64,000 nucleotides of DNA, taken from the NCBI RefSeq assembly GCF_022427965.1, contig NZ_JAKTTI010000018.1, positions 1 to 64,000 on the forward strand, read 5' to 3'. The notes beneath the pieces were generated by a model that ran no database searches, had not been told where the DNA came from, and was given only the letters and a program-made list of their open reading frames with translations. This stretch comes from Fredinandcohnia quinoae (GTDB lineage Bacteria > Bacillota > Bacilli > Bacillales > Bacillaceae_L). The position numbers and the translations under genes were made by a program. Shown here piece after piece: positions 7,737 to 19,446 of the stretch (within the stretch, counting starts at the first letter, position 1; every line of letters starts with the position of its first letter).

Positions 7737-8855
7737 ATGACTGAAGATCGCAGGTATGAAGAAATAAGTATTTTAAAGGAAATTGCTGAGCTTCTAAATG
7801 AAGGAACAGATACAAAGATTGTATTATCCGAGGTTTTAAGAAAGCTCCTCCACGTTACTGGATTACAAATAGGCTGGATTTTCCTTATTGATGATAATGG
7901 TACACAGCAGCTCGCAGCGGATGAGGCTTTACCTCCTGCTTTGACAAAAAACAATAAACAACGAATGTGTGAGGGTTCATGCTGGTGTGTTAATAGATAT
8001 AATAAACAAAGCCTCAATCAGGCAACAAATATTATCGAATGTAAACGAATCGAAGATGCACTTTTAGATAATGCTGGGGAAACCTGCGGCCTTACCCATC
8101 ATGCAACTGTCCCGCTCCGTGCTGGGGAAGAACGGTTTGGGATTTTAAATGTAGGCTCACCAAATAAAACTCATTTTCAAAGAAATGAACTTGCCTTACT
8201 TGAGGCGATTGCCTATCAAATCGGAACAGCATTAAAAAGAATTAAACTTACACAACTTGAACATGATACAGCACTTGTTGCTGAGAGAAATCGCCTTGCA
8301 CGTGATCTTCATGATTCTGTGAACCAGCTCCTTTTCTCCCTGAGTCTTACTGCTAGGGCTGGTGTTGAGATGACAAAATCAAAAGACGTAAAACAAACAT
8401 TCAGCTATATTCAAGATTTAGCTCAAGATGCCTTAGGTGAAATGAGAGCATTGATTTGGCAATTAAAACCACACGGACTGGAAAATGGTGTGGTAAGTGC
8501 ACTTAGGAGTTATGCCCAATTACTTAGCCTTTCGATTGATACAAAGTTTACCGGAGTAGCCAACATACCAGGAAAAGTAGAGGAAGCTTTATGGCGAATT
8601 GGACAGGAGGCTTTAGCCAATTGTAAAAAGCATTCACAAACTTCTAAGGTGAGTTTATCATTACATGCGTCCTTGGATGAGGTAATGTTGACAATTAAGG
8701 ATGATGGCTGTGGCTTTCATTATGAGGAACATCGGATTCTACCCTCATTGGGTTTAAAAAATATGAAAGCTCGTACTCAAAAATTAAATGGGAAATTCCG
8801 CTTAATCAGTAAGCCTGGAATGGGAACTGAAATACAGGTCCATATTCCATTTTAG
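7737..8855 (+). CDS. GAF-domain NarL-type sensor histidine kinase (YhcY-like)
   Basis: 372 residues from the ATG with GGAGGG eight bases upstream (the GTG at 7728 overlaps that site). There is no membrane segment, so it is cytosolic. A GAF domain (about 15-175) contains a cysteine cluster (CEGSCWC, then ECKR and ETCG). A HisKA_3 dimerisation domain follows with ERNRLARDLHDSVNQ, where the His is the phosphorylation site. A HATPase_c domain ends with DDGCGF and GMGTEI. It resembles B. subtilis YhcY. The cysteines could bind a metal or sense redox state. The response regulator follows 12 bases on. Confidence 0.88.
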   Translation: MTEDRRYEEISILKEIAELLNEGTDTKIVLSEVLRKLLHVTGLQIGWIFLIDDNGTQQLAADEALPPALTKNNKQRMCEGSCWCVNRYNKQSLNQATNIIECKRIEDALLDNAGETCGLTHHATVPLRAGEERFGILNVGSPNKTHFQRNELALLEAIAYQIGTALKRIKLTQLEHDTALVAERNRLARDLHDSVNQLLFSLSLTARAGVEMTKSKDVKQTFSYIQDLAQDALGEMRALIWQLKPHGLENGVVSALRSYAQLLSLSIDTKFTGVANIPGKVEEALWRIGQEALANCKKHSQTSKVSLSLHASLDEVMLTIKDDGCGFHYEEHRILPSLGLKNMKARTQKLNGKFRLISKPGMGTEIQVHIPF

Positions 8856-8867
8856 GAGGGGAAAATC

Positions 8868-9509
8868 GTGAAGATCCGCATCTTAATAGCAGATGATCAT
8901 CCTATCGTCAGAAGAGGGTTAGTCTTTTTCCTTCGTACACAAAAGGATTTTGAAATTATTGGGGAAGCGACGAATGGACATGAAGCAGTTCAACTAGCAA
9001 CATCATTAACTCCCGATCTTATCTTAATGGATCTGGTTATGCCGGAAATGGACGGAATTCAAGCAACTCGACTTATAAAAAAGGAACAACCAGACATCAA
9101 AATTATGATGTTGACCAGCTTCTCCGACCAAGATCATGTCATCCCTGCCCTTGAGGCAGGTGCATCTGGTTTTCAATTAAAGGATATCCAACCAGATGAG
9201 CTAGTACTATCTATTAAAAAAATGATGAGTGGCGAAAATCAACTTCACCCTAGAGCAACAACCCATTTATTAGACAGCTTATCTAAGAAGAACATTCAAA
9301 AAAGAGACCTATTGCAAGAATTAACCAAAAGAGAACTCGATGTGCTAAAAGAAATTGCCAAAGGAAAAAGCAACAAAGAAATTGCCTCCGCATTATTTAT
9401 TACTGAAAAAACGGTTAAAACCCATGTATCAAATTTGTTGTCAAAGCTTGAACTAACAGATCGGACTCAAGCAGCACTATTTGCGGTACGAAATCAAATA
9501 AGTGATTAA
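8868..9509 (+). CDS. NarL/LuxR-type response regulator (YhcZ-like)
   Basis: 213 residues. A receiver domain has ADDHP and the phospho-acceptor Asp in LILMDLVMPEMDG. A C-terminal LuxR HTH reads LTKRELDVLKEIAKGKSNKEIA and TEKTVKTHVSNLLSKL. The start is a GTG after AGGAGGGG. It forms an operon with the GAF kinase. Targets are unknown. Confidence 0.9.
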   Translation: MKIRILIADDHPIVRRGLVFFLRTQKDFEIIGEATNGHEAVQLATSLTPDLILMDLVMPEMDGIQATRLIKKEQPDIKIMMLTSFSDQDHVIPALEAGASGFQLKDIQPDELVLSIKKMMSGENQLHPRATTHLLDSLSKKNIQKRDLLQELTKRELDVLKEIAKGKSNKEIASALFITEKTVKTHVSNLLSKLELTDRTQAALFAVRNQISD

Positions 9510-9612
9510 CAGGATTCTCATGGACGATCAAAAACAAAAAATAGTTGAGTCTTTGTAAGAGCTTTTCTTTTAGTTATCATTCGAATATACTTGAAATAGG
9601 GTGGTGATTGCA

Positions 9613-10179
9613 TTGAGTCTATTAAATGAAAGGTATAGCACCTATGAAGAATTTGAATCTGAAAGAGGGAAGACTGATAAAAGGTTAGAATTTATCGATG
9701 GGGTTATATATATGTCTCCTTCACCGAGCATTAAACATCAAGAGATATCATCTTACTTGCATGGTGAGTTATACAATTTGTTGAAGGGGAGTAAATGCAG
9801 AGTATTTGCAGCACCTACTGATGTCGTCTTTACTAACGAAAGTACAGATGAAAAAACGAAGGTTATCCCAGATTTATTTGTAGTATGCAACCAGGACAAT
9901 TTCACTGAAAACGAATATGTTGGGGCTCCTGATTTTATTATTGAAATATTGAGTCCTTCAAATAAATCGCACGATATGATTACAAAGCTGAATTTATACA
10001 TGAATTCCGGTGTTAAGGAATACTGGATAGTAGACCCGATGGAAAATTATATAATGGTTTATTATTTGGATAAAGATGTAGAGATTCAATTCACTCTAGT
10101 TCATCTAGGAGAATGTATTGTCTCAAACCTTTTTGAAGAATTTAAGATAAATACCAACGATCTATTCAACCCAAGCTAG
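9613..10179 (+). CDS. Uma2-family putative endonuclease
   Basis: 188 residues from a TTG at 9613, which is correctly spaced from GGGTGGTG. The longer reading from 9601 starts inside that site. It is a PD-(D/E)xK-fold protein of the Uma2/DUF820 type. Visible motifs are FIDGVIYMSPSPSIKHQEIS, VIPDLFVV (Asp), APDFIIEILSPSN (Glu) and VKEYWIVDP. Uma2 proteins are widespread, often multicopy and mostly uncharacterised. It is followed by its own terminator. Confidence 0.82.
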   Translation: MSLLNERYSTYEEFESERGKTDKRLEFIDGVIYMSPSPSIKHQEISSYLHGELYNLLKGSKCRVFAAPTDVVFTNESTDEKTKVIPDLFVVCNQDNFTENEYVGAPDFIIEILSPSNKSHDMITKLNLYMNSGVKEYWIVDPMENYIMVYYLDKDVEIQFTLVHLGECIVSNLFEEFKINTNDLFNPS

Positions 10180-10201
10180 TCATTACGTGGCTAGCTTTTT
10201 C
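10173..10201 (+). terminator. terminator after Uma2 gene
   Basis: AAGCTAG (10173-10179) pairs with CTAGCTT (10191-10197), followed by TTTT. Beyond it, 10202-10305 shows nothing I can support. Confidence 0.75.
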
Positions 10202-10305
10202 CATTACAAGACGGTCTATTACTTTGAATCATAATAAAGGATACTACTTCTCTCTCATTAACTAATAAAATTCACATTACATCCTTAACCTATTTTTAAA
10301 CAATA

Positions 10306-10338
10306 ACAGGCTACCTCATCATAAATGAGATAGCCTGT
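10306..10338 (-). terminator. terminator of the rplM-rpsI operon
   Basis: A near-perfect 14-bp stem: ACAGGCTACCTCAT (10306-10319) and ATGAGATAGCCTGT (10325-10338). On the minus strand it is followed by TATTGTTT. Confidence 0.7.
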
Positions 10339-10372
10339 AAACGTTGATATAATAATGTGTTTATTATTAAGA

Positions 10373-10765
10373 TTAACGTTTTGAGAACTGAGGTGCACGA
10401 CGAGCACCTTTAAGTCCGTATTTCTTACGTTCTTTCATACGTGGGTCACGAGTTAATAGACCAGCCGCTTTTAATGTTCCACGGTATTCTGGATCAACTT
10501 GTAGTAACGCACGAGCGATACCGTGACGGATTGCACCAGCTTGACCAGTGTATCCTCCACCATTAACGTTAACAAGAACGTTGTAGCTTCCTGTAGTTTC
10601 TGTAGCAACAAGAGGTTGTTTTACAACTTCTCTTAAAGCTTCAAATGGAATATAATCTGCAATTTCACGGTCGTTAATGATAATGCTTCCGTTGCCAGGA
10701 ACTAGACGTACACGTGCAACAGAGCTCTTACGACGACCAGTGCCATAATATTGTACTTGTGCCAT
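10373..10765 (-). CDS. rpsI: 30S ribosomal protein S9
   Basis: 130 residues, the normal length. The N-terminus [16 protein letters not shown] and the C-terminal [14 protein letters not shown] are both diagnostic. The C-terminal Arg reaches the ribosomal P site. It is 20 bases downstream of rplM in the universal rplM-rpsI pair. Confidence 0.98.
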   Translation of the reverse strand: MAQVQYYGTGRRKSSVARVRLVPGNGSIIINDREIADYIPFEALREVVKQPLVATETTGSYNVLVNVNGGGYTGQAGAIRHGIARALLQVDPEYRGTLKAAGLLTRDPRMKERKKYGLKGARRAPQFSKR

Positions 10766-10785
10766 ATTATTAACCTCCCTTTTAA

Positions 10786-11223
10786 TTAACCGCGAAGTTC
10801 GTAAACTTCAGGTTGTTGTGCTTGATGTGGATGTTCGCTTCCAGCATACACGTGCAATTTTTTGAACATTTGGCGACCAAGTGGTCCTTTTGGAAGCATA
10901 CCTTTGATTGCAAGTTCAAGCATTTTTGTTGGATAGTTTGTGCGCATTTCTAGTGCAGTTCTTGATTTTAATCCACCTGGATATTGACTGTGACGGTAGT
11001 AGATTTTACCGTTTAATTTATTACCTGTTAATTCGATTTTTTCAGCGTTAATAATGATTACATTATCACCAGTATCAACATGTGGTGTAAAAGTTGGTTT
11101 GTGTTTTCCACGTAAAAGCGTTGCTACTTCAGTTGAAAGACGACCTAAAGTTTTACCTTCAGCATCTACAACATACCATTTACGCTCTATATTATTAGCA
11201 TTTGCCATAAACGTTGTACGCAT
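10786..11223 (-). CDS. rplM: 50S ribosomal protein L13
   Basis: 145 residues starting [17 protein letters not shown]. The ATG at 11223 is chosen because GGAGG lies seven bases upstream and the length matches the family. An upstream in-frame extension to 11262 has neither. L13 is an early-assembly 23S rRNA-binding protein. Its mRNA leader carries a probable autoregulatory element. Confidence 0.97.
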   Translation of the reverse strand: MRTTFMANANNIERKWYVVDAEGKTLGRLSTEVATLLRGKHKPTFTPHVDTGDNVIIINAEKIELTGNKLNGKIYYRHSQYPGGLKSRTALEMRTNYPTKMLELAIKGMLPKGPLGRQMFKKLHVYAGSEHPHQAQQPEVYELRG

Positions 11224-11257
11224 GAGTTTCCCTCCTATAATTGCTTGGTTCATATTT

Positions 11258-11312
11258 ATCAAATCACGATTAAAGTTCCGGGGCTTTAACGTGGGGTTAA
11301 AATATCATACCA
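11258..11312 (-). promoter_or_regulatory. L13 leader (autoregulatory mRNA element)
   Basis: Between the promoter and rplM the minus strand carries TTAACCCCACGTTAAAG followed by CCCCGGAACTTTAATCG. This resembles the L13 leader known in Bacillales (TTAA pairing around CCCC segments), where L13 is thought to bind its own message. It is recognised by pattern only. A covariance-model search would decide. Confidence 0.55.
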
Positions 11313-11318
11313 TATGAT

Positions 11319-11347
11319 ATAATATATCTTTCAAGGCTCATTGTCAA
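11319..11347 (-). promoter_or_regulatory. sigma-A promoter of rplM-rpsI
   Basis: Minus strand: -35 TTGACA (11342-11347), 17-base spacer, -10 TATTAT (11319-11324), immediately upstream of the L13 leader. Confidence 0.7.
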
Positions 11348-11375
11348 GAAAATGTTACACCAGGTTTAGTTGTCA

Positions 11376-11545
11376 TAAGAAAAGCGGAAGCGCCTTGATC
11401 AGCCCCGACAAGCAAATGTTCTGTGGTAAAAAAGTCGCTTTTTGACTTTTATTACCACAGGTTATTTGACCTCGAGGGGCTAGGCGCTGGAGCTGGACAA
11501 CATGAAATGCGCAAGGCGCCTGGAGCTGGACATGAAAGCTCAATC
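11376..11545. repeat. interspersed palindromic repeat of Bacillaceae type
   Basis: It begins GAAAAGCGGAAGCGCCTTG and contains a long hairpin, CTGTGGTAA (11420-11428) against TTACCACAG (11453-11461). It then carries the repeated unit GGCGC(C)TGGAGCTGGACA twice (near 11483 and 11516). The GC-rich GCGCC/GGCGC ends and A-rich start recall a common intergenic repeat of Bacillus genomes. The right end reaches the truA stop codon. No coding capacity is credible. Confidence 0.55.
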
Positions 11546-12283
11546 ACCATAAAATACTTTCCACAAGTACAAGCCCTGTCCTGGAGCAGTTTTACCCGCG
11601 AGAGTCCGATCCCTACTAGCTAAAATATTTTTCACTTCAAATGGCGGTATTGCCCCTCTTCCAACATCTAACAATGTACCTACTAAAATCCTCACCATAT
11701 TATACAAAAAGCCATTGCCTAAAAAAGAAAATATCAATTCATCGGTTTGCTTTTCAATTTGAATATGTGTAATCGTGCGGACTTTATCCTTCACCCCTGT
11801 TCTTGATGCACAAAAGCTTGAAAAATCATGTGTTCCCACTAAATAATCAGCAGCCTTCCTCATTGCATCAAGATCTAATGGATATGGATAATGATATGAA
11901 TAATTCCGTTCGAACACATTACCTTCATGTGAAGTTAACAGCTTATACCGATATTCCTTTGCAGATACATCATAACGGGCATGAAAACCTGAATCGGCGA
12001 TTTCAACAGACTTTACTTGAATATCATCGGGAAACAATGCATTAAGTGCCTGTTTCCATCGATCTGGTGAAATTGTGAAGGTAGAATCAAAATGTATGAC
12101 CTGGCCAAGTGCATGAACCTTCGCATCTGTACGGCCAGAGGCAACAATCTTAACCTCATACCCTTTATGCATCTTCTTTAGGGCACCTTCTATTTCGGAC
12201 TGGACCGTTCTCTTATTCGGTTGAACCTGATAACCTGAAAAGTTAGTTCCATCATATGCAATGATACATTTTACTCTCTCCAT
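11540..12283 (-). CDS. truA: tRNA pseudouridine(38-40) synthase TruA
   Basis: 247 residues from the ATG at 12283, with GGAGAG five bases upstream and the usual family length. An alternative ATG at 12295 overlaps the ecfT stop (TAATG) and adds four residues. The core has YDGTNFSGYQVQPN, the catalytic Asp in SGRTDAKVHALGQV, and the C-terminal NGFLYNMVRILVGTLLDVGRG. TruA isomerises U38-40 in the tRNA anticodon arm. It is last in the ecfA1-ecfA2-ecfT-truA series. Confidence 0.95.
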   Translation of the reverse strand: MERVKCIIAYDGTNFSGYQVQPNKRTVQSEIEGALKKMHKGYEVKIVASGRTDAKVHALGQVIHFDSTFTISPDRWKQALNALFPDDIQVKSVEIADSGFHARYDVSAKEYRYKLLTSHEGNVFERNYSYHYPYPLDLDAMRKAADYLVGTHDFSSFCASRTGVKDKVRTITHIQIEKQTDELIFSFLGNGFLYNMVRILVGTLLDVGRGAIPPFEVKNILASRDRTLAGKTAPGQGLYLWKVFYGD

Positions 12284-12294
12284 TAGTCTCTCCA

Positions 12295-13086
12295 TTAGTG
12301 ACGTAATAAAAACAAGCCAATGGCGGCTATTAATAAAGAAGCCAGCATTGCGGAGTCAATTGTTCCCCATTGTAGCTTTCGAAGCTTCGTTCGGCCATCT
12401 CCACCACGATATCCCCTTGCTTCCATTGCGATTGCAAGTTCCTCTGCACGCTTAAAAGCACTAATAAATAAAGGGATTAATAAAGGGACAATTGCCTTCA
12501 TTCGTTCCTTTATTGGACCACTTGTAAAATCCACACCTCGTGAAGATTGTGCTTTGATAATCTTTTCTGTTTCTTGCATGATTGTCGGGATAAAACGTAA
12601 GGCAATTGACATCATTAGTGCAAGCTCATGTGTTGGTAACCCAATCTTCTTAAATGGAGCGAGCAGACTTTCCATCCCATCTGTAATTTCAATAGGTGTA
12701 CTAGTTAACGTTAAAATAGTTGTCATTAATACTAAATAAAAAAGTCTTAATGATATAAATATCCCCTGCTGAATTCCACCTTCAAATACCTCAAACCAAC
12801 CGAATTTGAATAATAGGTCGCCTTCTTTCGTCATAAAAATATGCAGGACAAATGTAAATAGGACAATCCATAAAATTGGCTTAAGCCCTGATATAATATA
12901 ACGAATATGAATCTTCGTTAACAGCACAACGATGAAAGTATAGATTCCCAATAAAATATAGGTAAGCACAGAATTTGCGATAAAGACGATAAACACATAG
13001 AAAAAGATCAATAGTAATTTAGCTCTAGGGTCCATTTTATGAAGTAACGATGATCCTGGTACATATCTTCCAATGATTATATTCAT
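12295..13086 (-). CDS. ecfT: ECF transporter transmembrane subunit EcfT
   Basis: 263 residues with about five membrane segments. The two cytoplasmic coupling helices carry the Ala-Arg-Gly-type signatures SSRGVDF and EARGYRGG that dock on the two ATPases. It serves as the shared energy-coupling subunit for several vitamin-binding S components. The start overlaps the end of ecfA2 by four bases, so coupled translation is likely. Confidence 0.93.
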   Translation of the reverse strand: MNIIIGRYVPGSSLLHKMDPRAKLLLIFFYVFIVFIANSVLTYILLGIYTFIVVLLTKIHIRYIISGLKPILWIVLFTFVLHIFMTKEGDLLFKFGWFEVFEGGIQQGIFISLRLFYLVLMTTILTLTSTPIEITDGMESLLAPFKKIGLPTHELALMMSIALRFIPTIMQETEKIIKAQSSRGVDFTSGPIKERMKAIVPLLIPLFISAFKRAEELAIAMEARGYRGGDGRTKLRKLQWGTIDSAMLASLLIAAIGLFLLRH

Positions 13087-13955
13087 ACACCCGCACCTCG
13101 TCGATTAAAGACTTGGCCAACGTGGTTAATGATTTCATCAATTGATAAGCCTGATAACGGGATTTCAATTCCTAATCGCTGCTCGAGTAATCTTTTAAAC
13201 TTCACGACTTCAGGTACATCAAGACCCATTTGATTTAACCTTTCAGAGTTAGAAAAGACCTCTTCTGCGCTCCCTTGAAGCTTAATTGTTCCCTTCTCCA
13301 TTACTAGAATTTGATCAGCATAGCGTGCTGCATCCTCCATACTATGTGTAACAAGAATCGTTGTTAGCTTCTGTTCCTGATGTAATTTATAAAACATCTC
13401 CATAATTTCTGAACGACCGCGCGGGTCTAAACCTGCTGTTGGTTCGTCAAGAACAAGAACTTCAGGCTCCATCGCTAATATTCCTGCTATGGCAACACGT
13501 CTCATTTGTCCTCCACTTAAGTCAAACGGGGACTTTTCTAAAAAATCCTCAGATAGTCCCACCATTTGAATCGCATGTCGAGCCTTCTTCTTCGCTTCTT
13601 CTGTAGATACACCAAAATTAATTGGTCCAAAGCAAATATCTTTTTCAACAGTCTCTTCAAATAACTGATGCTCTGGGAACTGAAACACAACTCCAACCTT
13701 TTTTCTAAGTGTTTTTAAATTTTTTTCTTTCTTATTAGCAGAAATGGTCCGGTCACCAATTGTAATGGAACCCGCAGTTGGTTTTAACAGCCCGTTTAAA
13801 TGTTGTAGGATTGTTGATTTACCCGACCCTGTATGTCCTATAACGGCTACATAAGAACCCGATTGTATAACGGTATTCACATCATATAAGGCAAGTCTTT
13901 CAAATGGGGAATGAACTTGATAACGATGTTCTAGATTTTCGATTGTAATGTCCAT
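13083..13955 (-). CDS. ecfA2: ECF transporter ATPase EcfA2
   Basis: 290 residues. Walker A is [10 protein letters not shown], the Q-loop is [15 protein letters not shown], the signature is LSGGQMRRV and Walker B is [15 protein letters not shown]. An extended C-terminal domain (about 220-290) is typical of Ecf ATPases. It forms a heterodimer with EcfA1 on EcfT. The ATG at 13955 lies inside the end of ecfA1 and is preceded by GGTGG. Confidence 0.93.
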   Translation of the reverse strand: MDITIENLEHRYQVHSPFERLALYDVNTVIQSGSYVAVIGHTGSGKSTILQHLNGLLKPTAGSITIGDRTISANKKEKNLKTLRKKVGVVFQFPEHQLFEETVEKDICFGPINFGVSTEEAKKKARHAIQMVGLSEDFLEKSPFDLSGGQMRRVAIAGILAMEPEVLVLDEPTAGLDPRGRSEIMEMFYKLHQEQKLTTILVTHSMEDAARYADQILVMEKGTIKLQGSAEEVFSNSERLNQMGLDVPEVVKFKRLLEQRLGIEIPLSGLSIDEIINHVGQVFNRRGAGV

Positions 13956-14770
13956 AGTTCATCCACCAAGCCCTCTTCTGTTATATGATTCTTCGTAAGC
14001 TGTATCCCGATTGCTCTCAGTTTTTTTGAAACCTTCACTGAAAAAGGTAAATCTAAACCAATTTCAATGAGCTTTTCATCAAGTGAAAATATTTCCTCTG
14101 GGGTACCTTCTGCAAATAACTGCCCTTGATTTAAAACAATAATCCGGTCTGCTCTTGCAGCCTCTTCTAAATCATGTGTAATGGAGATTACTGTAATATT
14201 GCTCTCAGTTTTTATTTGGCGAATTGTGTTAAGAACTTCTTCTCTGCCAATTGGATCAAGCATTGAAGTTGCCTCATCAAGAATAATGAGATCCGGTTGT
14301 ACAGCTAATACTCCCGCAATTGCAACCCGTTGTTTTTGTCCTCCTGAAAGTTGGTGTGGTTCATTATCGAGGAAATCCTCCATTTTCACCAATTTAATCA
14401 CTTTATCAATTCTTTCTATCATAACATCTCTTGAAACACCATTATTTTCTAGACCAAACGCAATGTCATCCTTAACGGTTGTTCCAACAAATTGATTATC
14501 TGGATTCTGAAATACCATGCCAATCTTTTTACGAATATCCCAAATCGAATCCTCAGTTAACGTAATTCCATCAACTGAAACTGTTCCGGATTTTGGTAGC
14601 AATAATCCGTTAAGTATTCTAGCAAGAGTTGATTTTCCAGATCCATTATGGCCAACGATTGCTAGCCATTCTCCTTGTTGAACGGAAAATGATAGATTAT
14701 TTAGTGCATAATTGGCTTCCTCAGAGTATCTATATGTGATGTTTTCTATTTTTAACAGATTCGTATTCAT
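13931..14770 (-). CDS. ecfA1: ECF transporter ATPase EcfA1
   Basis: 279 residues from the ATG at 14770, preceded by GGAGGACGGGA. A longer frame to 14785 lacks a ribosome binding site. Walker A is [10 protein letters not shown], the signature is LSGGQKQRV and Walker B is [15 protein letters not shown]. The EAT in place of EPT is common in EcfA1. Its 3' end overlaps ecfA2 by 25 bases. It is separated from rplQ by a terminator. Confidence 0.93.
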   Translation of the reverse strand: MNTNLLKIENITYRYSEEANYALNNLSFSVQQGEWLAIVGHNGSGKSTLARILNGLLLPKSGTVSVDGITLTEDSIWDIRKKIGMVFQNPDNQFVGTTVKDDIAFGLENNGVSRDVMIERIDKVIKLVKMEDFLDNEPHQLSGGQKQRVAIAGVLAVQPDLIILDEATSMLDPIGREEVLNTIRQIKTESNITVISITHDLEEAARADRIIVLNQGQLFAEGTPEEIFSLDEKLIEIGLDLPFSVKVSKKLRAIGIQLTKNHITEEGLVDELWTLQSKI

Positions 14771-14888
14771 TCCCGTCCTCCTCAACCTCTCATTATTTCA
14801 ATTGAAATAACCCTATTCTATTCTCTGCTAATCATATCCTCTATTCTACCAATGGAATGTGAAATGCGAAAGTGCTTGGATAAAACAA

Positions 14889-14928
14889 AAAGGGCATAGA
14901 TCAAGTTTATTAACTGACCCGCCCTTAT
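14889..14928 (-). terminator. terminator of the alpha operon
   Basis: On the minus strand AAGGGC and GCCCTT form the outer stem, and TCAGTT/AACTTGA an inner stem. A TTTTGTTTT run follows, between rplQ and ecfA1. Confidence 0.7.
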
Positions 14929-14947
14929 CATAAAAAAACATGTTCAA

Positions 14948-15367
<420 letters not shown>

Positions 15368-15412
15368 CTATTGCAACAAAGAAAATGCCTAGTTAGCAAG
15401 TTGCATAACTAG

Positions 15413-16357
15413 TCAGTCATCCTTACGTAAGCCTAAACCAAGCTCTTCTAATTTCGCTTTTACTTCTTCTAAAGATTTACGTCCTAGATTACGAACCTTC
15501 ATCATATCTTCTTCTGTCTTATGAGCAAGCTCTTGAACTGTATTGATGCCAGCACGTTTTAAGCAGTTATAAGAACGAACAGAGAGATCCAATTCTTCAA
15601 TTGTCATCTCAAGGACTTTTTCTTTTTGATCCTCTTCCTTTTCGACCATAATCTCTGCATTTTGTGCTTCATCCGTTAATCCTACAAAGATATTTAAATG
15701 CTCTGTTAGGATTTTAGCAGCAAGTGCGATTGCTTCCTTTGGACCTGTACTTCCGTCTGTCCAAACATCAAGAGTCAATTTATCAAAGTTCGCGACTTGT
15801 CCTACACGTGTATTCTCAACTTGATAAGAAACACGTGAAACAGGTGTATAGATTGAATCAATTGGGATTACTCCGATTGGCCGATCTTCACGTTTGTTTG
15901 CATCGGCAGGAGTATATCCTCGTCCGCGCTTTGCAGTTAATCTCACACGTAAATGTGCATCCTTAGCAAGAGTTGCAATATGAAGATCAGGATTCAAAAT
16001 TTCCACATCACTATCATGTGTAATTTCTGAAGCTTTAACTGAACCTTCACCTTGAACATCAATCTCAAGAGTCTTCTCTTCATCAGAGTAGATTTTGAGT
16101 GCTAATTTCTTCACATTTAAGATAATAGATGTTACATCTTCGACGACGCCTTCAATTGTTGAGAACTCATGTAGTACACCATCTATTTGGATAGACGTTA
16201 CAGCGGCACCAGGAAGTGAAGATAGTAGGATACGACGTAAGGAGTTACCCAAAGTTGTTCCATATCCACGCTCTAGTGGCTCGACGACGAATTTACCATA
16301 CTTGGTATCCTCGCTGATTTCAACCGTTTCGATTTTTGGTTTTTCAATTTCGATCAT
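15413..16357 (-). CDS. rpoA: RNA polymerase subunit alpha
   Basis: 314 residues, the Bacillus length. The N-terminal dimerisation domain includes [25 protein letters not shown], and [15 protein letters not shown] is also visible. A flexible acidic linker (about 230-245) leads to the C-terminal helix-hairpin-helix domain ([21 protein letters not shown]) that contacts UP elements and activators. Confidence 0.98.
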   Translation of the reverse strand: MIEIEKPKIETVEISEDTKYGKFVVEPLERGYGTTLGNSLRRILLSSLPGAAVTSIQIDGVLHEFSTIEGVVEDVTSIILNVKKLALKIYSDEEKTLEIDVQGEGSVKASEITHDSDVEILNPDLHIATLAKDAHLRVRLTAKRGRGYTPADANKREDRPIGVIPIDSIYTPVSRVSYQVENTRVGQVANFDKLTLDVWTDGSTGPKEAIALAAKILTEHLNIFVGLTDEAQNAEIMVEKEEDQKEKVLEMTIEELDLSVRSYNCLKRAGINTVQELAHKTEEDMMKVRNLGRKSLEEVKAKLEELGLGLRKDD

Positions 16358-16539
16358 TTATAAACCCTCCTTCAAAACGTCGAAACCCCGGCTAGACAAG
16401 CCTAAAAGTTTATAAGTCTAACCGAAATTCCCTAAAGTTAAGTTCCCTTTATGTGCACAACAACTCAATTAATTTATTCTGTCAGAACTAAAAAAATACT
16501 TTATCATAACCCATTATAGACATGGATACAAAATCTATA

Positions 16540-16659
16540 CAGAAAAAATCAAATGCGCCTTGGCGTATTTGCACCCAGATTCTTCGAGCTTGCTTGATAA
16601 CTCCCTCTAGAAACCTGAGGCACCCGCCGGAGGCTTAACTTTATTCTGCAGGAATAAAG
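16540..16659. repeat. GC-rich intergenic repeat downstream of rpsK
   Basis: The rpoA-rpsK gap is 302 bases. Its right part carries GCGCCTTGGCG, a CCTCCGGCGGG-type segment (about 16625-16635), and a 12-bp hairpin, TTAACTTTATTC (16637-16648) against GAATAAAGTTAA abutting the rpsK stop. Composition is unlike the neighbouring operon sequence. It looks like an inserted repeat or a strong processing/attenuation hairpin. 16358-16539 is A/T-rich with no gene. Confidence 0.45.
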
Positions 16660-17070
<411 letters not shown>

Positions 17071-17077
17071 TTACTAA

Positions 17078-17443
<366 letters not shown>

Positions 17444-17466
17444 TTAAACGTACACCTCCTTGTGGA

Positions 17467-17819
<353 letters not shown>

Positions 17820-17831
<12 letters not shown>

Positions 17832-17960
17832 TGGAATGTTCTCCCTTCTTCAAATCAGTAACTTGCTCATCGACAAACTTCATCTCGGTTTGCCATACGA
17901 CCAGTTTCATTAATACTGCTCTGAACTTCCGGAGATACGTAATCAAAAATTAAGATGATT
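17820..17960 (-). pseudogene. remnant of ybzG-like KOW-domain ribosome-associated gene
   Basis: The 157-base map-infA gap encodes pieces of the KOW/L14e-like protein found here in B. subtilis (ybzG). One frame reads DYVSPEVQSSINETGRMANR. A +1-shifted frame continues [20 protein letters not shown]. The first piece resembles the family's conserved stretch before its C-terminus, and the second its C-terminal tail. The whole N-terminal KOW half is missing, with a frameshift between the pieces. The gene is therefore inactive here. The homology is from memory of the family. Confidence 0.5.
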
Positions 17961-17987
17961 GTTATAATTATTAGTAGGGCAATCCTC

Positions 17988-18734
17988 TTATGCTTTTGTT
18001 AAGATTTCATACCCTGTTTCTGTAATAGCAATTGTATGTTCAAAATGAGCACACGTCTTGCCATCGACTGTTACAACAGTCCAGTTATCTGCTAACGTCT
18101 TCACGTATCGACTACCTGCATTTACCATCGGTTCAACGGCAAGTACCATTCCTGGTTTTAAACGCGGTCCCTTATTAGGTGGACCGTAATGCGGAATTTG
18201 TGGATCCTCATGTAACTCTTGCCCAACACCGTGTCCAACATACTCTCTAACAATCGAGAAATCATTAGACTCAGCATAAACTTGAATTGCATGAGATATA
18301 TTTGAAAGACGCTCACCAGGTTTTGCTTCTTTTAATCCTCTATAAAGGGATTCTTCTGTTACTTCCAGAAGTTTTTGATTTTCAGCAGATATAGCTCCTA
18401 TTCCATAAGTCCAAGCAGAATCTCCATGATAGCCATTATAATTGGCACCGATATCGATGCTTATTATATCACCGTCATGTAAAACTCGATCACCTGGAAT
18501 TCCATGAACTAGCTCTTCATTTACTGAAGTACATATGCTGCCGCGAAATCCATTATACCCTTTAAAAGATGGAATTGCATCAAAACCACAAATAAACTTT
18601 TCTGCAATTATATCCAGTTCTCTAGTTGTGATTCCTGGAGCGAGATATTTCTTAAGTTCTTGGTGTGTTAAAGCAACGATTTTACCTGCTTCACGCATGA
18701 TGTCTATTTCTCTAGGTGTCTTACAGATAATCAT
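17988..18734 (-). CDS. map: methionine aminopeptidase type I
   Basis: 248 residues, pita-bread fold. It has [13 protein letters not shown], the dinuclear metal ligands in [19 protein letters not shown] (two Asp), [12 protein letters not shown] (His) and the Glu residues of AVEPMVNAG and FEHTIAIT. It removes the initiator Met from nascent chains. It directly abuts the adk stop codon. Confidence 0.97.
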   Translation of the reverse strand: MIICKTPREIDIMREAGKIVALTHQELKKYLAPGITTRELDIIAEKFICGFDAIPSFKGYNGFRGSICTSVNEELVHGIPGDRVLHDGDIISIDIGANYNGYHGDSAWTYGIGAISAENQKLLEVTEESLYRGLKEAKPGERLSNISHAIQVYAESNDFSIVREYVGHGVGQELHEDPQIPHYGPPNKGPRLKPGMVLAVEPMVNAGSRYVKTLADNWTVVTVDGKTCAHFEHTIAITETGYEILTKA

Positions 18735-19406
<672 letters not shown>

Positions 19407-19446
19407 TTATCTTTGTAGGTACTGGGAAAGTCATATTCCCAGAACC

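Noticed and set aside
11423-11623. 66-codon plus-strand ORF
   Set aside because: It runs through the palindromic repeat and the end of truA and has no ribosome binding site.
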